Numbered from the stretch's first letter, positions 1-8,373 are shown. The stretch: 53,397 nt of DNA from Oscillospiraceae bacterium (GCA_017399625.1 JAFQBT010000142.1:1-53397); one strand, 5' to 3'. The notes: generated by a model from the sequence alone, not told the origin. A program made the numbers and translations.

Positions 1-1074
1 ATTTTCACCATTTTTTCGGTTTTTTTGAAGAAAAAAATTTCTCTCGGAGAAAGAAAAATCCTTGTTCAGATTTCCGGAAACATGAGATATCACGGCGTTG
101 TTTCCATGATGAAAAAAATTATTTTTGGAACTTTTCTTATCGAAGGATTGGGCGCGCTTGTTCTTTCTTTTCGGTTTTGCCGCGAAATGCCCTTCGGAGA
201 AGGACTTTTTTATTCGGTTTTCCATTCGGTTTCCGCTTTTTGCAATGCGGGTTTTGACCTTATGAGCCAATTCAGTTCCGAAACTTCTTTTTCATCATAT
301 TCCGGCGATTGGCTTGTTAACCTTACTCTTATGTCTCTGATTATAACCGGTGGAATAGGTTTTCTTGTTTGGGACGATTTTGAAAAACACCGTTTTAATT
401 TCAGAAACTATTGTCTTCACAGCAAACTTGCTGTTCTATCGAGCACAATTCTTCTCTCATTCGGTTTTGTTTTTTTCCTCATTTCAGAATGGAACGCTTC
501 TTTTTCTGAAATGTCCGTTCCGGAAAAAATTCTTGCGGCAATGTTCCAATCCACAACAACAAGAACCGCGGGTTTTTGCACCGTTCCGCAAAACGAGCTC
601 AGCGAAGCAGGGAAGCTTTTTACTTCCGTTTTTATGTTCATCGGCGGAAGCCCTGCTTCGACCGCCGGCGGAGTTAAAACAACTACCATTCTTGTTGTAA
701 TACTTAGCTCCATCGCTTCCGCAAGAAACATTAAAAATGTCACTATTTTTAAAAAACGCATTGCCGAAAACGTTGTTCATCAAGCAACTTCCATCTCCAC
801 AATTTATCTTTGCGCCATTATTCTTTCCTGTGCAATAATGACAATTATTGAACCTTTTTCTCTTTCCGATATGCTTTATGAAACCGTTTCCGCTGTCGGA
901 ACAGTTGGGCTTTCCGTTGGAATAACGGCGGAACTTACCGTTTTTTCAAAATTGCTTTTGATTTTGCTTATGTTCTTCGGAAGAATCGGCGGGCTTTCGC
1001 TTGTTCTTGTTCTTGCGGAAAAACAAACGCCCATTTTTACGGAACGCCCTGTTGAAAATATTTTGATTGGTTAA
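1..1074 (+). CDS. ktrB: KtrB/TrkH-type potassium transporter, 5' end cut off by window
   Basis: This is the membrane, ion-conducting subunit of a Ktr/Trk potassium uptake system. The frame is open from base 1, so the start and roughly the first 90-100 residues lie outside the window; 357 residues are visible. Typical features are the alternating hydrophobic segments, a selectivity-filter-like loop with SAFCNAGFD, another with TTRTAGF, and the conserved SPASTAGGVKTTT stretch. A TTG at 25 could be misread as a start, but the upstream codons continue the family sequence. The next gene, 12 bases on, encodes the RCK gating subunit, which supports the assignment. TrkH and KtrB cannot be separated cleanly from this fragment. 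Confidence 0.88.
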   Translation: MFTIFSVFLKKKISLGERKILVQISGNMRYHGVVSMMKKIIFGTFLIEGLGALVLSFRFCREMPFGEGLFYSVFHSVSAFCNAGFDLMSQFSSETSFSSYSGDWLVNLTLMSLIITGGIGFLVWDDFEKHRFNFRNYCLHSKLAVLSSTILLSFGFVFFLISEWNASFSEMSVPEKILAAMFQSTTTRTAGFCTVPQNELSEAGKLFTSVFMFIGGSPASTAGGVKTTTILVVILSSIASARNIKNVTIFKKRIAENVVHQATSISTIYLCAIILSCAIMTIIEPFSLSDMLYETVSAVGTVGLSVGITAELTVFSKLLLILLMFFGRIGGLSLVLVLAEKQTPIFTERPVENILIG

Positions 1075-1086
1075 GGAGAAAATAAA

Positions 1087-1743
1087 ATGAAATCTATTCT
1101 TGTTCTCGGTCTTGGAAGATTTGGAAGACATCTTGCCCACAAACTTCAACAACTTGGAAACGAAGTTATGGTAATTGATAAGGACGAAGCGCTTGTTGAA
1201 AAATATTCCAACACTTTTACCGATGCGCAGATTGGCGATTGCACCGATGAAGCGGTTATCCGTTCCCTTGGGGTAAACCAGTTTGATGTTTGTTTCGTTA
1301 CAATCTGTGATGATTTTCAGTCTTCCCTTGTTACCACTTCCCTTGTTAAAAAAATGGGTGCACGCCACGTTGTTGCAAAAGCAAAAAGGGATATCCAGGC
1401 GGAATTTCTTAAGAAAATCGGCGCGAACGAAGTTATTTATCCGGAAAGGGATATTGCGGAAAGCGTTGCGATGCGTTATAATTCTGACAACATTTTCGAT
1501 TATATTGAACTTACAAGCGAATATTCGATTTATGAAATTCCTATTCTTCCGGAATGGGCAGGAAAAAATATTCTTGAACTCAATATCCGGAATGAATACC
1601 GCATAAACATCATCGCAATTAAGCACAAGGAACATCTTCAGCCCATGCCGGGACCGGATTATGAATTCCGAAAATCTGACCACGTTGTTGTGCTTGGAAA
1701 AAGCGACGATATTTTTCGCATTGCCGGAAAAGCAATTAAATAA
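1087..1743 (+). CDS. ktrA: KtrA/TrkA-type RCK potassium channel regulatory subunit
   Basis: This is the cytoplasmic NAD/ATP-binding ring subunit that gates the adjacent KtrB/TrkH protein. An N-terminal RCK_N (Rossmann) domain has GLGRFG at residues 8-13 and the acidic residue D31 closing strand 2, which selects a dinucleotide or ATP ribose. The C-terminal third, from about residue 140, matches an RCK_C domain. At 218 residues it is the usual length for a single-RCK KtrA. A GGAG site lies 8 bases before the ATG. Tandem order with ktrB and a strong terminator right after the stop suggest a two-gene operon. Confidence 0.93.
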   Translation: MKSILVLGLGRFGRHLAHKLQQLGNEVMVIDKDEALVEKYSNTFTDAQIGDCTDEAVIRSLGVNQFDVCFVTICDDFQSSLVTTSLVKKMGARHVVAKAKRDIQAEFLKKIGANEVIYPERDIAESVAMRYNSDNIFDYIELTSEYSIYEIPILPEWAGKNILELNIRNEYRINIIAIKHKEHLQPMPGPDYEFRKSDHVVVLGKSDDIFRIAGKAIK

Positions 1744-1744
1744 A

Positions 1745-1779
1745 AAAATACGCCTGCATTTTTATGCAGGCGTATTTTT
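1745..1779. terminator. Bidirectional rho-independent terminator
   Basis: The hairpin AATACGCCTGCAT / ATGCAGGCGTATT has A and T runs on its outer sides. It lies between the convergent ktrA gene and the minus-strand ATPase gene and can serve both. Confidence 0.9.
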
Positions 1780-2858
1780 CAGATTAAATCAAGAATTTTT
1801 GCGGTTTTCTCTTCAACCTTCGAAAAATCCATCGCAGGAATATAGCAGGATTCCAGCTCATCATGCACCGCTTTTGCTTCCTTCATGCAGAGGACCGCTT
1901 CGTCAATAAGGTTTTTTGCAGAGCGGAGCGCAAATTTTATCCGGATTTTGTTTTTTGCAAAACGGTTTCTGTCGGTGAATCGCCGGGAATGGATTATTCT
2001 GTATGGTTTCACCTCGAATTTATGCCTTCGGTTCGCTGTCATGAAACCGAGCTTCAGTTCCGGAATAAAAACATGCTCGATTTTTTCCGAAGGAAAAATC
2101 GGACAGCGGCAGGTTATTATATCAAAACCGCTTTCCAGCGCGCATTTCCGGACGGTGCTCATGAATATCCTTGAAACAGCGCCCGGGTCGTCGTCGATAA
2201 GATAAATTCTTTCGCAGAGAATCTTCGGAGTACCGCTGAAAAAGAAAGCGCCTTTATCTGTAACTGCGCTTAAAAAGCGCTGTTTTTCCGTTCCCTTTCT
2301 GCGGCTTTTTCTTCCGAGTTCCCTTGCGCAGAGCCGAAGCGCCGTTTTTTCGACCTTTTCCTGAAAAACCGAATCCATCCCAAGCCTTGCCGCCTCATCA
2401 AGAAGCGATGCTGCGGCGGAAATGTATCTTCTTGCCTCCTCATGCAGGCGGCGGTTTTTATCGAAAAGTGAAACGATTTTTCCGCCATTCTGCCGGAGTA
2501 TTTCCTCATCCCAGCAGGAGCACAGATCCACCGTTGTTTCATAAACTCCCGGATATTTCGGTTCCGCCGCATGGGGAAGCGTTGCATCCGCCGCGGAAAA
2601 ATTTCCGTCGGAACTGAGCACCGCATCCAGCGATTCCGTATCCGCGGAGCAAAAAATCAGTTCCGGTTCAAGACCCTTTTCCGAAAGAGCCTCCGCGATT
2701 TTTTTGAGCATGGTCGATTTTCCCGTTCCGGGTCCGCCTTTCAGCAAAAAGCATCTTCCATCCGGCGATTTTTGAAAAAGCTGGTCGAATTTTGAATAAT
2801 ATCCCCTCGGTGCGTTTGCTCCGAGGAACCAGCACGGCATTTTTTCAAAGCCTTGCAT
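1779..2858 (-). CDS. Two-domain P-loop ATPase of unknown role (PRK06851-like)
   Basis: The 359-residue protein belongs to a conserved clostridial/bacillar P-loop NTPase family with two tandem nucleotide-binding-like halves; its function is not known to me. The first half has an intact Walker A, GGPGTGKST, at about residues 41-49. The second half keeps the family landmarks IYLI at about 218 and KIEHVFIPEL at about 259-268, but the site where a second GTGKST is expected reads PGAVSRIF, so it cannot be a normal ATP site. The start is the internal ATG at 2858, because GGAGGGAGGAG lies directly upstream; an in-frame ATG at 2885 lies before that site. Two small genes precede it on the same strand. 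Confidence 0.8.
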   Translation of the reverse strand: MQGFEKMPCWFLGANAPRGYYSKFDQLFQKSPDGRCFLLKGGPGTGKSTMLKKIAEALSEKGLEPELIFCSADTESLDAVLSSDGNFSAADATLPHAAEPKYPGVYETTVDLCSCWDEEILRQNGGKIVSLFDKNRRLHEEARRYISAAASLLDEAARLGMDSVFQEKVEKTALRLCARELGRKSRRKGTEKQRFLSAVTDKGAFFFSGTPKILCERIYLIDDDPGAVSRIFMSTVRKCALESGFDIITCRCPIFPSEKIEHVFIPELKLGFMTANRRHKFEVKPYRIIHSRRFTDRNRFAKNKIRIKFALRSAKNLIDEAVLCMKEAKAVHDELESCYIPAMDFSKVEEKTAKILDLI

Positions 2859-2962
2859 TATGTATCTCCTCCCTCCGTAATTCATTTTATTCCGGAAAGG
2901 GGCTTTGGGTTAATATGTAGGCGGTGAAGAACTTCCTCCTCTTCTCCGCCGGAAACTTTTTT

Positions 2963-3172
2963 TCAAAGGGTATCCGTCATTCCGGATTCCGCATTGAAAG
3001 AAGGGTCGCTGAATCGGCGCATCTCCTCTTTTTTGGAACCAATGGTATTCATGTGAGTGAGAATACGTTCCTGCTGCATGGGGTTAAAAGTTCCGAAGGG
3101 TTTAACGCGTTTTCCGTCGTTTTCAAACGCCGGTCCGCCCTTGCTTTTAAGTTTCTCATTATTATTGCTCAT
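2963..3172 (-). CDS. Small hypothetical protein (69 aa)
   Basis: I do not recognise this gene. The 69-residue product is polar and Lys/Asn/Met-rich, has no transmembrane segment or signal peptide, and looks largely unstructured. An AGGTGAAAAAAAG site precedes the ATG and the frame sits cleanly between two same-strand genes (gaps of 56 and 104 bases), which argues for a real gene. It may be cotranscribed with the CmpB-like membrane gene upstream and the ATPase downstream. No conserved motif suggests a function. Confidence 0.55.
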   Translation of the reverse strand: MSNNNEKLKSKGGPAFENDGKRVKPFGTFNPMQQERILTHMNTIGSKKEEMRRFSDPSFNAESGMTDTL

Positions 3173-3228
3173 CTTTTTTTCACCTCGGCATTATTTTTGA
3201 CCGAAGTCCGGTTTATATTCCGGAAAAA

Positions 3229-3633
3229 TTATGGCAGAGCTTTTTTCGGAAAAATTTTCCCGGCGGAAAGCATTTTTTCAAAAACCGAAATGATAAAGCT
3301 TATTCCGCACCAGATGATGCTGTAAACCGGACATATCTGCCCGAGGATATTCCCCGGAACGGCGGAATAATCCCAGACGGACATCCCGAGCAGAAGGTTG
3401 AAAACTATTCCGAAAAGAAGTTCGATTCCGGTTATTATTCCGCCGCCGATTATCGCTTTGAAATAATGTGGAGCGTTTTTAAGCCTTTTGAAAACTTTCA
3501 GCAGAACCATAAGCGAAATTCCGCCAGCGGCGGCCATTGACCAATGGCTGTATCCCCGCCAGAGCACCTCCAGAAGATAATATCCCGCCGCACCGAAGAT
3601 GAAAGCGGAGAAATCTTTTTTAATATTTTCCAT
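3229..3633 (-). CDS. CmpB-type putative ABC transporter membrane protein (PF06541-like)
   Basis: A 134-residue integral membrane protein with about four hydrophobic helices. The signature WDYSAVPGNILGQICP, followed by a Trp-containing helix (SIIWCG), is what I know from the 'putative ABC-transporter type IV' CmpB family. Despite the family name no ABC subunits are nearby, so a transport role is unproven. The ribosome site is weak (GGGTGAT, 3 bases before the ATG). A TATAAT-like hexamer at 3666-3671 could serve as its -10 box, but no good -35 is visible. Confidence 0.7.
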   Translation of the reverse strand: MENIKKDFSAFIFGAAGYYLLEVLWRGYSHWSMAAAGGISLMVLLKVFKRLKNAPHYFKAIIGGGIITGIELLFGIVFNLLLGMSVWDYSAVPGNILGQICPVYSIIWCGISFIISVFEKMLSAGKIFPKKALP

Positions 3634-3713
3634 TTTATCACCCGGATTTAATTCTTTGCGGAAAAATTATAAAAATCCCGGGTAAAAAATGGGTTTTATC
3701 CTTCGGAGCAAAA

Positions 3714-3722
3714 TGATATAAT
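3714..3722 (+). promoter_or_regulatory. Extended -10 promoter for the FlaR-like kinase gene
   Basis: TGATATAAT is a perfect extended -10 element (TGN plus TATAAT), 32 bases before the ATG. No good -35 hexamer is visible, which is common for extended -10 promoters. Confidence 0.6.
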
Positions 3723-3754
3723 AATATTCTATTTTGTTAACCGGAGGTTTTTTT

Positions 3755-4285
3755 ATGAAAAAGGTTCTTGTTATCGGCGGAAACGGAAGCGGAAAAAGCA
3801 CTTTTTCGAAAAAACTTTCCGAAAAAACCGGGCTTCCCTGCGTACATCTCGACAAAATCTTCTGGAGAGGAAACTGGGAATATGTTTCCCGGGAGGAATT
3901 TGATATTCTTCTTTCGGCGGAGCTTGAAAAAGACGAATGGATAATCGACGGAAATTTTGAAAGCACCCTTGAGGAGAGAATGAAATCTGCGGACACGGTT
4001 TTCTATTTTGATTTTCCGACCGTCGCATGTCTTTTCGGTGTTACGGAAAGGGTTATTAAAAATTACGGAAAAACAAGGAGCGATATGGGCGGAAACTGCC
4101 CGGAAAGATTTGATTTTGAATTTTATAAAGCCATCCTGCGCTTCAACAGAGAAAACCGCCCCAAAACGAAGGCGCTTCTTGAAAAATACAAACCGGACGT
4201 AATCGTTTTCAAGAACCGGAGGCAGGCGGAAGAATATCTGGATTCGCTATCCGTCAGCTTCGTTGACACATTCCCCTCAAGGTAA
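3755..4285 (+). CDS. FlaR/adenylate-kinase-like P-loop protein
   Basis: A 176-residue single-domain P-loop kinase of the family annotated as 'DNA topology modulation protein FlaR' or adenylate-kinase related. Walker A is GGNGSGKS at residues 8-15. The following HLDKIFW and IIDGNF segments match the family's acceptor-binding and lid regions. The real substrate of this family is not established. The start at 3755 is chosen because GGAGG lies 7 bases upstream; a TTG at 3734 lies before that site. It has its own extended -10 promoter and appears to be a single-gene unit. Confidence 0.8.
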   Translation: MKKVLVIGGNGSGKSTFSKKLSEKTGLPCVHLDKIFWRGNWEYVSREEFDILLSAELEKDEWIIDGNFESTLEERMKSADTVFYFDFPTVACLFGVTERVIKNYGKTRSDMGGNCPERFDFEFYKAILRFNRENRPKTKALLEKYKPDVIVFKNRRQAEEYLDSLSVSFVDTFPSR

Positions 4286-4296
4286 GGCTTTCAGGG

Positions 4297-4326
4297 TTGA
4301 CGGCATTATCGGGAAAATGATATAAT
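4297..4326 (+). promoter_or_regulatory. Sigma-A-type promoter for the flavin reductase-like gene
   Basis: TTGACG at 4297-4302 and TATAAT at 4321-4326 are 18 bases apart, with an extended TGA before the -10. The start codon of the next gene is 30 bases downstream. Confidence 0.85.
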
Positions 4327-4356
4327 AAAATATACTAAAATTTTTCGGAGGAAAAT

Positions 4357-4956
4357 ATGGCTAAACAAATCTGGAAACCCGCAACTCTTCTTTCTCCTCT
4401 TCCTGCTGCACTTGTTACCTGCGGCACTGTTGAAGAACCCAACGTCCTTACCATTGCATGGACCGGAATCATCAACTCCAGCCCCGCAATGACCTATATT
4501 TCCGTCCGTCCGGAAAGATGGAGCCACCACATTATTTCCGAAAGCGGCGAATTTGTCATCAACGTCACCAACGAATCCCTTGTCCGTGCGGCGGATTTCT
4601 GCGGAGTCCGTTCCGGAAAGGATACCGATAAATTTGCGGAGATGAAGCTCACCGCGCTTCCCGCATCAAAAGTTTCCGCTCCCATCCTTGCCCAAAGCCC
4701 CGTTTCCCTTGAATGCAAGGTGACCGAAGTAAAACACCTTGGCAGCCACGATATGTTCATCGCGGAAATCGTCGCCATTCAGGTCGAGGACAAATACATC
4801 GACGGGGACGGAAAGCTTGACCTTCGCAAAGCGGGAATCATGTTCTATTCCCACGGCGAATATTTTGCCCAGGGCAAAAAAATCGGTCAGATGGGCTATT
4901 CCGTAAAGAAAAAACGCGCCAAAAACCCTAAACTCGCAAAGAAAAAAGAGAAATAA
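4357..4956 (+). CDS. Flavin reductase-like / flavoredoxin FMN-binding protein
   Basis: A 199-residue cytoplasmic protein of the FMN-binding split-barrel family (flavin reductase-like; flavoredoxin type). The typical N-terminal run is present: PLPAALVTCG, then NVLTIAWTGIINSSPAM and the SVRPERWSHHII segment that lines the flavin site. The central part (GRAADFCGV-like and KVTEVKHLGSHDMFIAEI) also follows the family. The last 25 residues are a Lys-rich tail. GGAGG lies 6 bases before the ATG. It is transcribed alone between a consensus promoter and a strong terminator. Such proteins bind FMN and pass electrons in anaerobes; the partner is not evident here. Confidence 0.85.
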   Translation: MAKQIWKPATLLSPLPAALVTCGTVEEPNVLTIAWTGIINSSPAMTYISVRPERWSHHIISESGEFVINVTNESLVRAADFCGVRSGKDTDKFAEMKLTALPASKVSAPILAQSPVSLECKVTEVKHLGSHDMFIAEIVAIQVEDKYIDGDGKLDLRKAGIMFYSHGEYFAQGKKIGQMGYSVKKKRAKNPKLAKKKEK

Positions 4957-4960
4957 GCAT

Positions 4961-4996
4961 AAAAAAATCCCGGTCGAACGACCGGGATTTTTTTAT
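4961..4996. terminator. Bidirectional rho-independent terminator
   Basis: A hairpin with arms ATCCCGGTCG and its complement around AAC, flanked by A and T runs, lies between convergent genes. Confidence 0.92.
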
Positions 4997-5994
4997 TTCT
5001 TTTGTTTACGGACTCTGTAAAATCCGATTCCAATGAAAACAAAGGCAATAAGCAAAAGCGAAAACAGAACGATTATATTTACATTTCCGTTGAGGCATTC
5101 TTCCCAGTTATAAAAATCAATTTTAAGATTGCTGTCGGATGGACCGAAAAGCCGTTCCGCAACAAAATTCGCAAAATAAAGCATAACGGCGCTTAAAGCA
5201 GTGCAAATTCCGGCTTTTAAAAAAGAATCAAACCGCAAAGTACATATATAAGCGGAAAGCAGAATCGGCGCAAATCCATAGCATGTCATAAGCAACGCTT
5301 TTTCCATCGGAAAGACATTCCAGAAGCGGATATTTATTATCATCAGAATGCTCAAAGCAAAAACCGAACCGAAAGCTATTAAAAATTTCCAGCGTGAGAT
5401 TTTTGTTTTTGATAAAATAATCGGCAAAAACAGCAGGGTGTAACCCATTAAAATCCCGATGCACGCATTAAGAAACCATGAAAAACCATTCGTATAAATG
5501 GCGCAGGTCAGCAGAAGCAGACAGATTGAAAGATAGCTTGTTGCTGAAAAGGCAAGCAGTTTTTTCGATTCAAAAAAACTTGTGAAAGTCGGAATAAAAG
5601 AATATGCGCAAATAAGAGCCGCCAAAACAATAAAAAACCACGAAAGAGTATGGTTAACCGCAAGGTTGCAGATAAGGCAGATAACAGCCGCGGCGGAATA
5701 TAATATCGTTGGAACCCGGAACCATGTACCTCGAATAACCCGGAATTTTTTGGCTTCGGCTTTTATTTCTCTTTCGGCGGTATCGGTTGAGGAAGTGATA
5801 AATTCGTGCTCGCTTATATCAAGAATCCGGCAGATTTCCGAAATCAGCGTAATATCCGGATATGAAATTCCCCTTTCCCATTTGCTGACTGCGCCTTCGC
5901 TTACATAAAGCATTTCCGCAAGTTCTTTCTGGGAATAGTTCTTTTCGGTTCGCTTGCTTTTGATGAAAGAACCGAAGGTTTTTTTATCGGTCAT
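4993..5994 (-). CDS. XRE-family regulator with C-terminal membrane domain
   Basis: The 333-residue protein has an N-terminal helix-turn-helix of the Cro/CI (XRE) family at about residues 7-62 (KSKRTEKNYSQKELAEML, VSEGAVSKWERG), followed by roughly eight predicted transmembrane helices from about residue 95 to 325. This layout, an XRE head on a membrane anchor, is common in Clostridia and implies a membrane-bound regulator responding to an envelope or small-molecule signal; its target is unknown. GGAGGTGATT precedes the ATG, and a consensus promoter with TTGACG and TAAAAT lies at 6017-6045. The gene ends in the shared terminator. Confidence 0.88.
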   Translation of the reverse strand: MTDKKTFGSFIKSKRTEKNYSQKELAEMLYVSEGAVSKWERGISYPDITLISEICRILDISEHEFITSSTDTAEREIKAEAKKFRVIRGTWFRVPTILYSAAAVICLICNLAVNHTLSWFFIVLAALICAYSFIPTFTSFFESKKLLAFSATSYLSICLLLLTCAIYTNGFSWFLNACIGILMGYTLLFLPIILSKTKISRWKFLIAFGSVFALSILMIINIRFWNVFPMEKALLMTCYGFAPILLSAYICTLRFDSFLKAGICTALSAVMLYFANFVAERLFGPSDSNLKIDFYNWEECLNGNVNIIVLFSLLLIAFVFIGIGFYRVRKQKK

Positions 5995-6016
5995 TTTTCA
6001 ATCACCTCCGGTTTTT

Positions 6017-6045
6017 ATTTTAACTCATCAGGTTTTTTCCGTCAA
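6017..6045 (-). promoter_or_regulatory. Promoter of the membrane XRE regulator
   Basis: On the minus strand TTGACG (6045-6040) and TAAAAT (6022-6017) are 17 bases apart, about 20 bases before the start codon. Confidence 0.75.
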
Positions 6046-6083
6046 TGGATTGTTGAGCCACCCCGTTTTTTCCGCTGAAACAG

Positions 6084-6119
6084 CAAAAATCCCCGCCTTC
6101 CTTTCGGAATGCGGGGATC
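6084..6119 (-). terminator. Terminator after the toroid lipoprotein gene
   Basis: A hairpin with arms ATCCCCGC at 6089-6096 and 6111-6118 and an inner TTCC/GGAA extension is followed on the minus strand by TTTTG. Confidence 0.85.
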
Positions 6120-6127
6120 TTTTATGC

Positions 6128-7084
6128 TCAATTTATCTTTGTGAAATCATAGAACCTTTCGCCTTTTTCGAGGAGCTCCATTGCGATGAAAGCCTGCATG
6201 CTCTGGTCGGAGGCCATGGCGTTTTCGCCCATTCCGATGGTGTGACAAAAAGCTCCGCCGCCGAGATAATAATTCATGATATATGAACCGATCCAGTTTT
6301 CACCCTTGATGAATCTCTCGTCGGTGCGGATATCGATTCCGATGGAGGAAAGTGCTATGACAACCTGGGCGGCCGTCTGGACGTTTTCGGATTCCCATGC
6401 GTAAAATCCGCCGTCCGGTTTCTGAACCTCGGAAAGAACGTCAACGGCTCTGTCAACCGCGGCGGTGACTTCGTCGTTTGTTCCGTAATATGGCGCAAAT
6501 GCCTGGATAACCTGGGCGGTGATATCAACGTCCGGATTTTCTCCCATAAGCGCCCAGCCGCCGCCTTCATATTCTTCCGAGAGAATATGGTCTATCAGCT
6601 TCTCCCGGGTGACGGTTCCATCCGGAACTTCGTAACCGAGACAATCCAGCGAAAGAAGGGCAAAAATGCTTCCGGGAATGCCCTGGTGGGTGACAAAATC
6701 ATAATCTTTATAGCTGTCGAAAAGGTTATATCCGGCAATATCGGAAGGGTCTTTTCCGATGGAGGTAAGGGTCAGAACAACCCTTGAATAATCGCTGTGC
6801 TTCGTTTTGCTGAGCTCACCGGAACATTCCTCAAGGGTTTCCGCGATATTTTCGAGATAGATATCGTGCCATCCTTCCGGAATTTCCGCGCCGCCCCTTG
6901 CGGCGATAATTATTGTCCATTCGCCGTTAAGGTGGCTGTGTCCCGGGTTCGGAGCTTCCTCAATTATATGCGCCATTGTATCCGCTGCAACTTTTGAAAA
7001 ATCGTAATCCGTTCCGATTTTTTCCGCGCCGCAGGCAGAAAGAAGGAACGCCAATATCAGAACAAGAGCCAGAATTTTTTTCAT
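6128..7084 (-). CDS. Lipoprotein with prenyltransferase-like alpha/alpha-toroid repeats
   Basis: A 318-residue lipoprotein. The start at 7084 gives a textbook lipoprotein signal (MKK, hydrophobic core, lipobox LSAC with Cys18); an ATG 30 bases upstream would spoil it. The mature part has repeated blocks such as ALLSLDCLGYE, GGGWALMG.NPDVDITAQVIQAFA and VQKPDGGFYAWESENVQTAAQVVIALSSIG, the pattern of prenyltransferase/squalene-cyclase or transcobalamin-like (alpha/alpha)6 barrels. No cyclase DxDD motif is apparent. In Clostridia such extracellular proteins are thought to bind ligands, but the ligand here is unknown. It is divergent from a YlbJ-like gene and has its own promoter and terminator. 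Confidence 0.78.
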   Translation of the reverse strand: MKKILALVLILAFLLSACGAEKIGTDYDFSKVAADTMAHIIEEAPNPGHSHLNGEWTIIIAARGGAEIPEGWHDIYLENIAETLEECSGELSKTKHSDYSRVVLTLTSIGKDPSDIAGYNLFDSYKDYDFVTHQGIPGSIFALLSLDCLGYEVPDGTVTREKLIDHILSEEYEGGGWALMGENPDVDITAQVIQAFAPYYGTNDEVTAAVDRAVDVLSEVQKPDGGFYAWESENVQTAAQVVIALSSIGIDIRTDERFIKGENWIGSYIMNYYLGGGAFCHTIGMGENAMASDQSMQAFIAMELLEKGERFYDFTKIN

Positions 7085-7128
7085 ATAAAACCCTATCCCC
7101 TTTCTAAAAATCATTGAATCCTCATAGG

Positions 7129-7156
7129 ATTATGATATCACAACAAAGCCGTTCAA
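7129..7156 (-). promoter_or_regulatory. Candidate promoter of the toroid lipoprotein gene
   Basis: On the minus strand TTGAAC (7156-7151) and CATAAT (7134-7129) are 16 bases apart. It overlaps a short palindrome AATCCT-CAT-AGGATT at 7117-7131 that could be an operator. Confidence 0.5.
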
Positions 7157-7203
7157 TCAAGAGCGGCGCTGTTCCAGACTTGCTGAAAGATGGTGACGTT
7201 TTT

Positions 7204-8322
7204 TTGACAAAGCGAAATTTTCTGACCGCGCTGCTTGCATCCGTCCTCGGAGCGATGCTTCTTTTTAAATCCGCGGATCTTGGCGAAGGAATCCGGAAAG
7301 GGCTTTCCGTCTGTTCATATTCGGTGATTCCGGCGCTTTTTCCGTTTATGGCACTTTCGGTTTTCATCTGCAAAAGCGCCGCGGCGGATTTTTTCGGGAT
7401 AATTCTGCGACCGGCAACAAGGCTTTTGCGGATTCCGGAACATTGCGGCGGAGTTCTTCTTTCCGCGGTCATCGGGGGATATCCTGCTTCCGCCAAAAAT
7501 ATAAATGACCTTGTGCTCGAAGGCACGCTTGACCGGAAAACCGCCGGAAGAATGCTTTGCTACTGTGTCAACGCGGGTCCGCCTTTTTTGATTTCCGCAG
7601 TGGGAATAGGAGTTTTCGGGAGCATCGGAACCGGTTTTCTGCTTTTTGCGGCGCAGTTTTTTTCTGCGGTAATTATCGCGGTTTTTGTTTCTGTTTTTTC
7701 CGGAGAGGAAAAGGATTCCGGCATTGCAAAGCCGTTTTTCCGGAAAAGCAGCGCGGAATGCGCCGTTGAATCCGTTATTTCCGCGGCGGAAAGCTGTTTC
7801 CGGATGTGCGCGTTCATCGTTATTTCTTTCGGCGTGCTCGAAATTGCCTTTGCCGGAGCGGCATTTTCCGCTTTTGCGGAAAAGCCATGGTTAAAAGCGC
7901 TTTTTTCCGGATTTTTCGAGGTCACTTCCGGTTGTTTTGCATCCGGAGAAACGGGCGGTTTTTCCGCAATCGTAATGGCTGGGGCAATTGCTTCCTTTTC
8001 CGGAATTTCGGTTATCCTGCAGATTGCGGCGGTCACTTCCGAAAGCGGGATTCCGCTTTTTCCGTTCATTGTTTCGCGGTTTTTCCATGCGGTGCTCACC
8101 GCCGGAACTCTCCGGATTTTCCTCGTCTTCTTCGGCGGATCGGTTGAAACTTTTGCGGTGAAAGGCGGAAATTATGAGGCAATTCTTTCCGCTTCCGCTC
8201 CTGCGGCGGTGAGCCTTCTTTGCATGACGGCGCTTTTTCTGCTTTCGGTCGTTCCGCCGAAAAGTGAAAAAGAACCTTTGATGCTCAGAATAAAGCGGAG
8301 ATTTTTGCAGAAGGATTTTTGA
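7204..8322 (+). CDS. ylbJ: YlbJ-like sporulation integral membrane protein
   Basis: A polytopic membrane protein (about 372 residues, 8-10 helices) of the YlbJ / nucleoside-recognition-domain family. Diagnostic parts are SVIPALFPFMALSVFI, the GGYPASAKNINDLV loop with the following CYCVNAGPPFLI, and a second similar half (FFEVTSGC) near residue 240. In Bacillus, YlbJ is a sigma-E-controlled sporulation protein; the exact transport role is unknown. The start is uncertain: I prefer the TTG at 7204, with GGTGA 7 bases upstream and the first helix beginning at once. TTG 7114 or ATG 7132 would add a hydrophilic leader across the divergent promoter. Confidence 0.82.
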   Translation: MTKRNFLTALLASVLGAMLLFKSADLGEGIRKGLSVCSYSVIPALFPFMALSVFICKSAAADFFGIILRPATRLLRIPEHCGGVLLSAVIGGYPASAKNINDLVLEGTLDRKTAGRMLCYCVNAGPPFLISAVGIGVFGSIGTGFLLFAAQFFSAVIIAVFVSVFSGEEKDSGIAKPFFRKSSAECAVESVISAAESCFRMCAFIVISFGVLEIAFAGAAFSAFAEKPWLKALFSGFFEVTSGCFASGETGGFSAIVMAGAIASFSGISVILQIAAVTSESGIPLFPFIVSRFFHAVLTAGTLRIFLVFFGGSVETFAVKGGNYEAILSASAPAAVSLLCMTALFLLSVVPPKSEKEPLMLRIKRRFLQKDF

Positions 8323-8334
8323 GCATGCTCAAAA

Positions 8335-8372
8335 AAAGGAGGCTGAGCACTTCATGCTCAGCCTCCTTTTTC
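8335..8372. terminator. Bidirectional rho-independent terminator
   Basis: A very strong hairpin with arms AAAGGAGGCTGAGCA and its complement around CTTCA, with A and T flanks, lies between the convergent ylbJ-like gene and the giant surface-protein gene. Confidence 0.94.
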
Positions 8373-8373
8373 G

